Positions 22,072 through 33,099 of a stretch of 64,000 nt of DNA are shown piece by piece. This DNA is from Tulasnella sp. 424 (Eukaryota > Basidiomycota > Agaricomycetes > Cantharellales > Tulasnellaceae). The stretch lies in NCBI GenBank assembly GCA_019633425.1, contig WSUB01000180.1, positions 1 through 64,000 of the forward strand. The letters are read 5' to 3'. Position numbers and translations under genes: made by a program. The notes under the pieces are model-generated. The model had not been told where the DNA came from. It saw nothing but the letters and a program-made list of their open reading frames with translations, and did not search any database. Every line of letters starts with the position of its first letter. Positions within the stretch are counted from its first letter, which is position 1.

Positions 22072-23668
22072 ATGCCCACAGTTTCAGCATTGCAACTTGC
22101 CCTCAAAGAGGCTGTCCAAAAGGCACATGAAGAGCTAGAGTTTCTCCAGGCTGAAGAAGACCTCCTCATCCGCCACTTCTATGCTGAGGGTGGACTTAGA
22201 TCTGACGGACTGGATGAAGATCACAGCTCAGATGCTGATCTCAGTGATCTCTCATCTCTTTCATCTCTCTCTCTCTCTCATCCATCACTGCACTTTCGGA
22301 CGCTTCGGACAACCATTTCCCTGATGCGGAGCTTCAAGTTAAAAATAGCCTTCATCTCTGACTGTGCCAGATTAGCGAGAGGCGGATTGCCCTCCTCAAA
22401 GATCTCCAGCTCTGGCTGGAGGGTCTGAGTGAGACACGAGTCTTCTTCCCCAACAATCCTGTTCCAAAGCTCTCCCAGCTGCACCTTGTTTTCTGTCAGT
22501 ACCATGCAGAAAACCCAAAAAACTTTCATTGCAATCTCCAGGTTTTGCCAGCCACCTTTGACGTTCTCCACACCAAAATACAAGATCATCTGTCTTTTCT
22601 AGTCCCAGGTCACTTTGTCCTCAGTTCCCAGTTGAACACCAGCTTACTATCGCCCTCTACCGCTTTGGTCATAATGGGAACAGTGCTTCAGTTGAGTCTA
22701 TTGGTCAGTGGGCAGGGGTGTCGGCTGGATCTGTGGTGAACTCTGCCCGCTGTGTCATGAGAGCCTTCCTGGATCTCCATGACGAGATCATGTGTGACAT
22801 CACACCCACTGAGAAGGAGGAGGCAAAGCAGGCTGTTGAGGACTTGTTGTGTGCTGGGTGGAAGGATGGATACTGTATAGTTGATGGCACAACTATTCCC
22901 TTGGAGTGGAACCCAGACTGCACAGAGATGTTACTTTGACCAGAAGTCAAGCTACTCATTGAATCTCCAGGTTGGTTTATTTCCACTTAGTTTTAAAAGA
23001 GAGCCACACTCATCACCTTTCTGGGCTAGCTCATTAGCTTGCCCAATTTGAGAATCATCGACTATGGGCTCAGGCACTGCGGCAGTGCACACGACTCTAC
23101 CTGTTTCAAAGACACCAAGACCGCAAAAGAGACAGCAACCCGATTCCGGCCAGGTGAATGGATTTGTGCGGACTTGGCATATGCATCAGAAACATGGACC
23201 ATTACCCCATATAAAAAGCTGTGAACTGATCCCCAAGAGAACAAGACCTTTAACTACTGGGTGTCACAGGTCAGTTGGTTGTTCCAAATCTTTTCTCCTA
23301 CTAATTCTCTCTTTCACCTTAGTGGATAGGTCCAAGTCAGGTCTGAACATGTGGTAGGCTATTTGAAAGGTCGCTTCATGTCCTTAAGGGGCCTTCAGCA
23401 GCATATCGGGTCAAAGCATGACCATATTCTCGCAATTGAATGGGTTCGTGTTTGTGTGCTTATTCATACCATGGTCCAGAGAATTGAAGGAAGAGAAGAA
23501 GATCAGGAATTCCGTGATGCGTGCATTGAGGATGGACTTTATCAGTCAGATAGTGGACAGAGACAATCGGTCGGAGATACTCAAGCGCAAGGAAGGAGGT
23601 TGAACCCAGGTCAACAGTGGCAAGAGACAGTGAAGGCACGACTTTTTGCGTTTGGGGTCACATCTTAG
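22072..23668 (+). pseudogene. PIF/Harbinger-type DDE_Tnp_4 transposase, frameshifted
   Basis: Starts MPTVSALQLALKEAVQ with an acidic Ser-rich N-terminus, then a helix-turn-helix region (VEHQLTIALYRFGHNGNSAS, then QWAGVSAGSVVN) and the nuclease core: VDGTTIPL (Asp codon 22883-22885), LPNLRIIDYGLRHCGSAHDS, CADLAYASETW (Asp at 23171-23173), ENKTFN and VRSEHVVGYLKGRF (Glu at 23345-23347). All three DDE residues remain. A likely intron is 22971-23037 and another ends near 23323. Defects: a frame change near 22300, a second near 22610, a third near 22925 and a TGA at 23222-23224. Basidiomycete relatives are about 400-450 residues. The element encoded cut-and-paste transposition and is now dead. Confidence 0.75.
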
Positions 23669-24240
23669 TAGCATAAGGGTGTATAATTTAGCAGCAGGTA
23701 GAGATACAGGGATTTGGAGTTAGTAGTGATACACATCCGTGCTGAAGTTAGTGATAGAAAGGAGTTTGAGGGACGCCCGACGAGTCATCGGCAAAAGTCA
23801 CATTCAAACCGAGGTCAAAAATGCCACTGGTTTGTGAAGTCAACATCATTGGACTGGGGATAGGGGTGTCCATAGAGAGAGGGGAGTTGAAGGACTGGAC
23901 ATGGCAGGGATTTGATGGGGAAGTTGTGTCAAAAACGTTCCAAATTGACGAGCTTGGATCACAGCAAGCTCATGAGCCATCTCAAGCCGCCTCTCTTGCG
24001 CCTTGCAGTCGGCTTGAGCAGCTTTGTGGCGCCTCTACCGCTCCTTGTCCTGGGCACAAAGCTTTGCTGTCTGGATCCAATGTGGCAATTTTCTCCTTGT
24101 ACAAGAGGTTGTCAAGTGTTGCCAGACGCTTGGACTCCTCTTTCTGTCGCTGTCGAGATGATTATGCTTTGAAGCCGTACGGCCTCCTTTGGCAGCAATG
24201 CCAGTCTTCTCATTCTTGTTTGGGAGTCCATTTGGTGTTT
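23669..24240. other. Unassigned spacer
   Basis: A plus-strand frame runs through 23821-24516 but has no recognised domain and crosses the transposon-terminus repeat below, so I do not call it a gene. Confidence 0.4.
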
Positions 24241-24249
24241 GACTTTGGA

Positions 24250-24345
24250 GCAGTCACAGGGAGCAAATCAACATTTTCTGTGGCTGAAAATTTTGAAGAA
24301 AATGCTGGGAGGGGAATCACTTCTCCTGATAATTTTTCATTTTTA
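24250..24345 (-). repeat. CACAGGGAGCAAATC terminus repeat, copy 1
   Basis: CACAGGGAGCAAATCAAC begins near 24256 and is followed by a ~75-bp block (ATTTTC..., GCTGGGAGGGGAATCACTT) that recurs, inverted, at 44870-44947 and 48912-48990. Sequence 5' of CACAGGG differs in every copy, which marks an element edge. Confidence 0.65.
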
Positions 24346-24660
24346 GAAATGATGGTGAAAGATGTGATGGTTTTCACTATGGCACTGAGAAACATAGACC
24401 CTTTTCATGCCTCAATAATCATTGGCATTTTCAGTAGAGATCTTTTTCAAGCTGAAGAAAATGCTGAGGGAAATTGTGGACAATTTTCAGCATGTCCCAT
24501 ATATCCCTGGTACTAATCCAAAACTGTGGAATACCACTTACATTTTCACAAGACAGTTTAGGCCCTCACCCCTGGTATGGACAGTTAATGGTACGATTAT
24601 GAACTCCACTCCAGCTATATTAGCCATTAATCAAATCATTTTGATTTTGGCCAGTCTATA

Positions 24661-26010
24661 ATGTCCCATCATCCCACTCCTCATTCAACTTGTACTTTTG
24701 CAATCATTATTACGGATCGGACAGGCAGCGTCATGGACAACCAGTCAATCATTCAACTCCCAGATGATTTCTCAAGCAGATCTCACCGTAAGTCTTCATC
24801 TCAATGTTGTTTGCCCTCCTATGACCTTGAGTGTCTGCAGCCTGATTCTGAATAATCTCTATTTGTTACAGCAGCAGTCAAACAGCTTGGCCATGTTGGC
24901 TGGAGGATCTGTTAACTCATACTTTGTGTGTCACTGCCTGCCTTATTTCCCTCATCGCTGTGGTAATTAATCGACCTGTCTTCCTAGATTAATAGTAACA
25001 CCTACGGGGCTCTGCCACATGTCCAGCCAAGCCAAGCCTTGAGCAGCAACTGTATGCTCCACCCTACTTCCAAGAGTATTCTCCAAGTATGTATGGGGGC
25101 TGGAACAACCCTTAGGTGAGCTGAGAACAGTATCCTCTTTCCAATTTACTGACTGTTGGCGCAAGGTACACCCTCAAATGGGCCTGACACATTAAAGGGG
25201 ATATTTGGCCTCATCAATGTCCAGTGCTCATATGGTAGGCATTGTATTTACATCGCTCTTGAATCTTGGTACTTACTGTTGAGTTTCTTCCTGTCCAGGA
25301 CATGAACTGTGGTAGAGGCATTGGCATTCTTTGAGGATCTGGTGGTTTTTGAGGAAATAACTTGTAAGTCTTCCTACCTCAACTTCATACTTTTTTGTTG
25401 CTAATTGTATGTTTTAGAACAGGCCCCAGTCGCAGAATATCATCAAGAGAGGCTCTGCTGCCCTGCAACCTCAAGTGTCCTCCCCAATGTCAGAGGCTGT
25501 GTTCCACACATCCCCCTCACCGTATATGCAGTCAGGACAACTCCCTATGCAGCCAGGACCAGCAAAGCCTTTGTCTCCTGCCCTAACTAGTGGTCAAGCT
25601 CTGTTTGTTCTGCCCAGCATCCGCACAACGGTGCCAATGAACCCTGGAGGCCAAGCTCCTCACAAAATGGCCCGTACACCACAATAGGAGCTCAAGGCCC
25701 TTTCACCATCTCATGCCTATCCCTTGGTGGGAGCAATGTCTGCACCAACACAGCTTCGGTGGTGATCCCCCACAGCCAGTGGGCAAAACCCAACCTGAGA
25801 TGCAATCCCCTCTTTCCTCCATTCACAAGCTTCCAAAGTCTGTAAAACCCGCTGTCAACGAAAGTGTCAAGCAGGAGCATCACTCTTCGGTCTTGGTTCA
25901 ACAGATACCTAGCCTGGAGTTGCCATTTACCAATCCGATTTGGAGCATTCCACTTCGGATGACGACAATGATGGCCCTTCCATTGACAAGGCCTGCTATC
26001 GAGGTATGAC
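24661..26010 (+). pseudogene. Possible eroded spliced gene, Pro/Ser/Gln-rich
   Basis: Two fungal-looking introns are visible: 24788-24871 (GTAAGT...TTACAG) and 25364-25417 (GTAAGT...TTTTAG). The 3' part reads NRPQSQNIIKRGSAALQPQ and continues Pro/Ser/Met-rich to a stop at 25685-25687. Similar composition continues in another frame to 26009 (SLELPFTNPIWS). I recognise no domain. It may be the disordered part of a transposon-linked or regulatory protein. Confidence 0.25.
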
Positions 26011-26228
26011 AACTTAGGTACTGAGGTAGCGAGATGAGTCTAAGGCATGGGGAACGGGGGGGTGATGAGAAGAAGATGAGGCTGGTGGATGAGATAGGAA
26101 TTGGGAAATGAGCAGAGAAAGGATTTCAATTAACGCTGATGTCCGATGGCGAGGTACTTGGTAGGGAAATAGACCAGGTAAATTAGTAATAATACTACAA
26201 ACAACAAACAAACGAAACAAATGGAAAT

Positions 26229-26247
26229 TTAAAAAAAAAAAAAAAAA
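26229..26247. repeat. Poly-A run
   Basis: About 18 consecutive A lie near the stop of the minus-strand coiled-coil ORF. It is a simple repeat and possibly a retroposon tail relic. Confidence 0.6.
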
Positions 26248-26264
26248 CATAGAACTAAAAACAA

Positions 26265-27104
26265 CTAAAAGAAACAACAAAAAAAATTAAATGTAATATC
26301 GTAATCGCTGCTGAGGAAGCCTAAGTATTCAGAATTCGAGAGATCGCCATGGTAAAGGGATGCTGCAGCCTGTGAAGACTTGCCATTTGAAGTGCCAGCT
26401 ACTGGTCTAAAGGGTGGAGTGAGGAAAGTGAATGCTGTATCAGGTGATTGGAAAGCTGGTGCATAAGCGATGAAATTTGGACGGAATGTTGGAGTGATAG
26501 GGTTTGGTTGGCTCAGAGAAGCTGTGGGTGTGAGAGAAAAACCTGGACCTGAGGTGGCAGAGGAAAGGGAGGGGTTTGATGCTGACTGAGGTGGGTTGGA
26601 ATGGGATGATGATGATGAACAGGCTCCCGGTTTCAGGGGGTTCTTCGACTCCGTTTTAAGGGTTTTGATTGTGGCTTTGATGAACTTATTTTGCTCCTGG
26701 ATCTGAAGTCGTTTGGCTTCAAGGAGCTGAAGTTCGGTCTTGTGGGTTTGTTGCTCTTGGGTTTTCTTGGTGGAGGCAATGCTTCGGTCTGTGCCATGGG
26801 CAAGACGACCAATTAAAAATTTCTTGGTAGGAATAGCTTGGGTATCGTGGGCACTGAAGTCTCGCATGATATCGCCATCCATCTTCCAAGACCTTTGGGA
26901 CTGAGTCAGCAAAAGTATAAGAAAAAGGAAAAAATTCTTGATCAGCAAGCTCACTTTTCAATTGCCACTAGTGCTGTTAGCCTCTTGCGCCAACTCCTGG
27001 TCCTTCTCCTGTTGATTGCACAAACCCAACCACTCTTCTCCCTCAGGATGTGCTCTGGCCTGCTTGACCATCCCTTGTAAGCGTTGGTCATTGAGATAAA
27101 CCAT
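26265..27104 (-). CDS. Unrecognised coiled-coil, Ser/Pro-rich protein, two exons, one internal stop
   Basis: I infer a start ATG at 27104-27102, exon 1 27104-26955, an intron 26954-26901 (GTGAGC...TGCTGAC...CAG) and exon 2 26900-26265. Exon 1 reads MVYLNDQRLQGMVKQARAHP and is Gln/Glu-rich. Exon 2 has an ~50-residue coiled-coil-like Gln/Lys/Glu stretch (QLLEAKRLQIQEQNKFIKAT), then a Ser/Pro-rich half ending FNFFCCFF. A TGA occurs near the end of exon 1 (SGN-stop-K), so either exon 1 is misplaced or the gene is dead. No domain recognised. The clean branch point and frame-preserving splice suggest it was once a real gene, perhaps an accessory ORF of a transposon. Confidence 0.35.
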
Positions 27105-27112
27105 CCCTGCTC

Positions 27113-27260
27113 ACTCAGTACCTACCATCAACTCAGTACCTGCCGTGTCAAACTCAGTACTTTCTGTTGTTTGTTTCGTTTGTTTGGTAGGTACTCAGTT
27201 GTTGTTTCGGAGTATGGAGTTTTAGTTTCAGAGGTATTGAGTTTTAGCTCCATACTCAGT
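27113..27260. repeat. Scattered CTCAGTACCT short repeats
   Basis: ACTCAGTAC words occur at least four times in about 150 bp (near 27114, 27130, 27151 and 27255). They may belong to the 5' flank of the minus-strand coiled-coil ORF. Confidence 0.4.
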
Positions 27261-27483
27261 ACCTCATCATCTAGATTCCTATTACTCCCCGCTATCCACA
27301 TGAACCCCAGAACGCCAAGAGCAAGGATGGAATCCACAAAGTTCTTAGCCAGCTCATCGAGATTGGAAATTGTACAGAGGCAGAGGACCCATTACCAATT
27401 ACACTAAATATGGTGGACAGCGTATTTGTGGTATCACTGGCTATTAATCAGTAATGAATTAGTTTCCTTTTGTTACATTATTA

Positions 27484-27660
27484 GATTGGGGGATCTGCTG
27501 TGGTGGTATGGCCTTCACTTTGGCCAAGTAAAAAATGGCAAAAAGGTGCTCTCCTCCTGGGAGTCAAACCCAGCTCTTCTTGAAAACTGTGAGTGGGTTC
27601 AGCTCTCCGGGGTCCGGAAAAAGGCAAAAAGTCGCTCTCCTCCTGGGAGTCGAACCCCTA
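27484..27660 (-). repeat. SINE-like module, dimeric copy
   Basis: Read on the minus strand, two B-box motifs occur about 100 bp apart: GGTTCGACTCC at 27656-27646 (a perfect match to GGTTCGANTCC) and GGTTTGACTCC near 27572-27562. Each is followed by CAGGAGGAGAGC and a T-rich tract. The TGGCCAAAGTGAAGGCCATA segment follows. Confidence 0.65.
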
Positions 27661-28158
27661 GGTCCGTGCCCTTGATCCAAGTGAGCATTATCTGAAGACA
27701 TAGAAGATGCCACTATGGTGGCTCAGCTGCAAGGAATGACGCAACTGGCTCAGACCCACTCCCAAGGGCTAGTCCAAAGCCATTTGGGCAGGAGATGCTG
27801 GTGGGATATGTAACTTGGAATGAATTTCAATTGAGTTTGAAATAGAAGTGAACAAGTTCAATATAATTTGTTGATTGGTTGATTCATCTTGGTGTTGGTG
27901 AAGATTCTGTGAAGCAATAACTGTTGCTAATTAGGTCACAGGTCAAGCCTTGTGGCCGAGCATCTGGTTGTGAGCAACCTTTTACAGCTGGCGCTGAGAC
28001 CTTATGTGGAGAGTTGGCGATGCAAGGAGAATAAATCAAGACAGGATCCAATGTTGGCAAGATGACTCTTCTCCTTTCAATTCTGGACCATAGTCTTGGA
28101 CCAGTGTGTGGCCTTGGAAGTTGTCTTCTGGGACCTGGGTGGAAGTGGTGCTTCCTTG

Positions 28159-28732
28159 TCAGGGATGGTGTTGTGTTATCCCACCAAGCGACAAAAATGT
28201 GAGGAAGGGCGGTGCAAAAGAGTTTGGCTCATAAAGGAGTCTGAGATGTTGCGCATATCTGGGAATTGCCTCAGATTCAAGTTGCATTGCAGAACGTGGA
28301 ATTGCCACTATCTCAAACAGGAAGTACACCACATCCTTACTTTCTGGGATCATTGAAAATTTTTTGGAATCTTTTTCTCCCAATGCACACATCATCACAT
28401 CATATTTTTTGCTGTGCACCATTCGCCCTAGTCTTTTGCACCCCCCTCCACTCTGATACAACAGAGGCAAAAAGATCAAAAAAAAAAGAAACATGTTTAT
28501 CATAATCCTCCTCTGTCCATGCATTGCTGTCAATGAACAGAGTTCTTGCGATCCTGTAGAACGTTTTGAACCACCTGATGTGTGGTTTGCTGCCTGCACG
28601 TGCAAACCTGAGGACTTTCAGCGGAGAAAAGGGATGAATTGGTCGATCATATTGGCTTGCAAATTTGTCCATCAGTTGACCTTTTATTTGGACTGTGTGG
28701 GTCCAGGACCTTTGTCTCCTCTCTCTCACCAT
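28159..28732 (-). pseudogene. Unrecognised coding-like relic in two frames
   Basis: The frame 28732-28400 contains IDSNAWTEEDYDKHVSFFFD and the overlapping frame 28605-28159 contains IPESKDVVYFLFEIVAIPRS. Composition is protein-like, but a frame change is needed and I recognise no domain. A ~65-bp part (28318-28380) recurs inverted at 13045-13110. Confidence 0.2.
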
Positions 28733-29849
28733 CTCCTAGCACTTTTGAGCCCATGGACCAGACACACCATAGTCATAATTTGGGAGCTGCTCAGGGTAGG
28801 TGACATGATGAAATGCTGGAGCCACCAGATTCTAATCTGCCTGTGTTACAGGCAACCCATACAGGTTGCAAAATTATACTGCTTCCTCTAATGCAGCAAG
28901 AGCATCCACACAGGCAAAAGAGCTTGAAAACACTCTCAACACCATGATGTGTAATCCAGGCTAACACTGTATGCCAGTCAATCCTGCTGCTTCCGCACAG
29001 TTCTCTGTGGTTGCAAATCCCAATAGCCAGATCATTAAAGTTTCCGATTCCTACGCATGCAAGTCCTGGCTTATTGAAGCTGGATTTCAAGGCTATAGTG
29101 ACTATGTGGCCAGCTATTGCATCCCACTGTGTGTTGTACTTCATGGCAGCAAGGCCATCCACAACCTCATTGTCCAGTGCTCCATGGTGTTCAAATACAT
29201 TTACATGAGCATCAAGAACATCATCCCCACCAGGACAGGCATAATTTGATGCAGAGGGTGCAAATCAGCATGTGAAGTTCCCAAATATGGGAAGTCAAAG
29301 ACTGGTTTTGAGGACGAACTTACTATCTATTCAATAGTGCTGCCCCAGATCCAAACTACAACATTGGTCTGTGGTTTGTGCTAGAGGTTAGGTTAGGTCA
29401 TTCCAATGGGAGGAGGCACTGGATTGCCTTCAGCACTTCTCTTGGCGCACTTGTTACCACTTGTGCCAGAACCCCAAGTACACTTCTCTTTCCTGCCTGG
29501 ATGGTTGGTTGCCTTGACTCCCTCATCAGAATGTCTTGGTAAAGAGATTGCAACCTGGGATTCAAATGTCCTTCAGAGATTTTCTTGAGCAATATTCCAT
29601 GTGTTTACTCACTAGGTCCTCTGGTTCACTCTTAGAGTCCAAATACTCCAAGTCTCCAAGAAGTCCATTGGTTGCATTTGGGAAACCCCATGGTTGACCG
29701 GGACACCCTTGAGGACAACCAAGCTGTCTCCCTCAACATGTATAAGTTGGGCTCCATTGGCAGAGGGAATGTCTGTTATGAACCGTGGGATCTGCGCCTA
29801 CACGGATCCCCTTTCTCCCAATGTAATAGTAAAAATACACCCCACTCGA
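28733..29849. other. Unassigned spacer
   Basis: Short frames only. I see no supportable gene. Confidence 0.4.
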
Positions 29850-31220
29850 TTCGTTTTAGGAAATAAAATGTATATTTCTTTCGCTTTTGTCCCTATGAAT
29901 AATAGCCGAGAAAGTCCAAGACAAAAGGCTTAAGAAATAAGAAAGTTACCTAAATTAGTAAATTTTGGGAAACCGGATCGATGACTTTGAATTCCCGACT
30001 ATCCACCGGACGGGAAAGCCTTTCCACTCTGCTGAATAGTCTTGAAAGGTCAATTCGCCGAGTATACACATGTTGGAACACGTTGTTACCCTCCAGGGCA
30101 GGCCCAGTACCCGATTCGGCCATCGACCCTCCGGAGCCACCCCGACTCCCCAGAAGGCTGTAGAATTAGGTAGAATATTGTAGAACGTTTGTATATAGCT
30201 AATAAATATGGCTGCAGTGATAAGATATTGCTACATCCCTACCTTACCCTGAAATTACCTTTTTGCTAGTGTGCATCAAGCCCGCTCTTTCCAGCGTGAT
30301 ACTAGGAAACTACTGTTAGCCTTGTGGGATAAAAGGTAACTTACCATTAGATTGTTCAGGATAAAAGACTCCTGCATCGCTGACGCAAAGACACTCTTAG
30401 TGAAACCCGTCGTCGCTGTCCTAGACCTTCCCGACACTATTTGGCCTCTAGCGAGCCCAAATCTCGGCCTATTCCTGCGCGGTCTAGCCCGTCCTACTTG
30501 TATAGTTAAAATCTACCTTTTGTACTATTAGCGCCACAAGTAGTTAGTAATTACCTGTTGTGTCATTACTAAATCCGTCTCACTTTCACCCAAACCCGGA
30601 ATTCTTTTTGCCCTACTCAGAATTCCTTTACACTAAAGATACCATTAGAAATCTCTCGACATGACAATTTAACGGTACCAAAATCTTTACGTAATTCGAA
30701 CTCCTTCAGTGTCAATGGACGTCACTGAGGAATCCGAGCCGGCGCTTATTCCATTTTTGGCAGAGAGAGCCTGGTCCACCGATACTAGCTATCATTACAG
30801 GCCTCGGAACGTCTTTGGATAGCATTCCGTGTGCACGAATATACCTTCCAGAATGCTTAGCACGTCTCCGGAAGTTAATCCGAGTCCTGGGTGCAGCTGA
30901 TACCGCCCTAAAACAGTATTTCGCTTATAGCTTGCCCATTTCTTCAAATTACGCTACGCTAAAAGCACGTACAGAAAGCTATTCATTAGCTCTATCTATC
31001 GGTGTCATTAGCTAATTGTAATTTTCTCTTAAGGCCTTCCTAAACCGAGAAAGTAGAATCCGAACATCCGGATCCCACGCCTTACCGCTTCCTTTGCACA
31101 GCTGTTGGAAGCCCCCACCCATAGATAAAAATAGAATAAATATACTCTATTATTTGTACCCTATCCACGTATAGCTAATTAATTCCGTTCCTAATTAAAT
31201 AATTAGTTGGGATCTGATAA
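29850..31220. other. Compositionally distinct AT-rich block
   Basis: Rich in TTAGCTAAT, TAATTA and CCTAA words and lacking the CTTGG/TGG-rich texture of its neighbours. A plus-strand frame ending in TAG at 30161-30163 has a Pro-rich tail (DPPEPPRLPRRL). Downstream there is only a 66-codon frame (30815-31015). The block may be an RIP-like degraded retroelement or acquired sequence. No domain found. Confidence 0.35.
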
Positions 31221-31304
31221 TTAGTTACCTCTTCTAATTGGGATTCCGTGTGGCAATTCCACGTTCCCACACCTCGCGTGTGCTACCGATTTACCGGCGC
31301 TTAA

Positions 31305-31530
31305 CAATGCCTTCCCAACAGAAAGGTCTCTTCTCCTGGGAGTGTGACCCATCATCAAACTGGCTTGATCTTGTTTACATGCACAGCACTTGGGTAAGGA
31401 TAACTGAACTCCTCTTCTTAGATCACACAGAAAAGGTCTCTCCTCCTGGGAGTGTAACCCATCATCAACCATCCTCCCACTCTGACCCCAAGCCAACCAT
31501 CTCCCAACCCCCCTCAAAACGCCTTCAGTC
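31305..31530 (-). repeat. M2 module, dimeric copy
   Basis: Two GGGTYACACTCCCAGGAG motifs about 115 bp apart (minus strand) are each followed by GAGACCT, with a shared ATCAAGCCAG / TGTAAACAAGATC spacer. The same dimer occurs on the plus strand at 48075-48240. Confidence 0.65.
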
Positions 31531-31837
31531 AGGTTTTCCAGGATCCCAGGGGCTTTGTGTTAAGAGTAGCCACTCGAACATTATTCACACATGTTTGTAT
31601 CTCATTTTCCCTTTCTGGTATATAAACATGTACAACCGACGATGTAGTGAATCTTTAACCATTCACTCCATCCGTCAGTGTGTTACACCTTTCTATATTC
31701 CGCTCTTAACAGGTTATGGGCCCAGGCCGATCATAAATCACCCCAAAGAAACACACTCGACAACGTTCCATCGAACGCCTATCCTTGACACCGTTCCCTA
31801 CAAATGTCTAAGTGAGCGCAGCGTGAACCCACCACGC

Positions 31838-32214
31838 TGTCAGACTCCGATAGAGTATCCGTATTGCGAGACTGGTCTCAGAGTCAAGAGGTAGCGGAGT
31901 AGAGGTGTAAGTTGTCGTATTCACGAGGGGCTTTGCTGTAGATAGAACACAAGAGGCAAAGTGAGGAACAACCCTCCTCACTTAGGCTGGTATATAAAGA
32001 CTGTCATAGAACGTTAAGGAATGTCATGGAATCACTTACGCGTTCTGTTCGCTGCTGACGCGTCATCTGAGTAATGACTGTGTTGTAGCCGCGAGGTGCT
32101 GACTGAGCGTATGAGTAAGTTCCTTGAGGTTTCCTCCTGGGTTGCAACGAGTATTCGGCCATGCCCAGTCCTCCATTCGTATCTTATCTTATCAATTATG
32201 CCATGGTCGTGACA
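31838..32214 (-). mobile_element. Solo LTR (family L1), 377 bp, TSD CACGC
   Basis: Minus-strand start TGTCACGACCATGGC (at 32214) and end GAGTCTGACA (at 31838). CACGC flanks both sides (31833-31837 and 32215-32219). It shares the TATATA box and the GTGAGGAGGGTTGTTCCTCAC hairpin with the copy at 13936-14297. No internal retroelement sequence is attached. Confidence 0.88.
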
Positions 32215-32569
32215 CACGCAACTTGCCACTACGATCTTGTAAACTGTTATACTACCGATATCCTCTGCAGAGGAGTGGTACTAGTGGGCTCTCGCTCCCA
32301 TCTAGCATAGCATCGAGCCATTCTCTCTATCTCAGTCAGATTCAAAATCCATCCTAGTTCCCCCTCCTGAGCTCTCTCACTTGATTGGTGAAAAACCCCG
32401 TTTGAAACCCTTATCCTGCGTTCTCCTCGAGACTATCTCAGAGTTCACAGCGATTGAGGGCGGTAAACCAAGTGAATCTCACCCTCCACGAGCTCTCGTT
32501 CACCTACGTATATGCTGCCTGAGGAGAGGTCACGACGACCATGGTATCCCAGCTAGTACAGTGTTTTGA

Positions 32570-33088
32570 CCTCGTCCGTTCTCATCATCTCCGTCTCATC
32601 ACACACGTTCCTACCTCGTTAAAATCACACACAAGACAACATCGCGATTTCTCACACTGGCACGCCTCAGGAAAGCAAATCTAGACTTACACGACAAACT
32701 CTGGCAACCCCAAACAGACCTCGAGAAAGCTTACACGGGCTCTTATCGGAATTTTGTCCGCTTCTACACCAAAACAACGGTAACAGAACATCCACTGCAA
32801 ACCATCCTAGAGCAGGAAACGCAGACCCATATACTCCCGGGTTGGAATTCGATCCCCTCTACAGCAAAGGAAACGACGATACCCTCGTGGACCCAGACCG
32901 TCCTATCAATCTCACCCCAAAAGAAGCCGACAGAAGAAGGAATCGTGCATCTCCGCCACATCGCATACGCCAAAATCCTAGACGTTCACTTCCCTTTTGC
33001 CCGTCCAACACCGACCCAGTCAAGTTCTAAACTCTATTGGAACATCACTCGGTCGGACCTTGAACCCTCTTGGGACATTACCGAGTAA
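32570..33088 (+). CDS. Unrecognised 172-codon open frame without ATG
   Basis: Frame 2 is open from the TGA at 32567 to the TAA at 33086-33088 and contains no Met codon, so a 5' exon is needed. It includes KANLDLHDKLWQPQTDLEKA, LRHIAYAKILDVHFPFARP and LYWNITRSDLEPSWDITE. Composition is balanced, unlike the simple-repeat frames elsewhere. An ATG at 32541 in another frame (MVSQLVQCFDLVR) could be joined by splicing, but I cannot place the intron. The short frame at 33100 follows the stop closely. No domain recognised. Confidence 0.35.
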   Translation, partial: PRPFSSSPSHHTRSYLVKITHKTTSRFLTLARLRKANLDLHDKLWQPQTDLEKAYTGSYRNFVRFYTKTTVTEHPLQTILEQETQTHILPGWNSIPSTAKETTIPSWTQTVLSISPQKKPTEEGIVHLRHIAYAKILDVHFPFARPTPTQSSSKLYWNITRSDLEPSWDITE

Positions 33089-33099
33089 ACACCGACAAG

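Noticed and set aside
23821..24516. 231-codon plus-strand frame
   Set aside because: Runs through the CACAGGGAGC repeat, has no recognised domain, and its sequence is mixed repeat and spacer.
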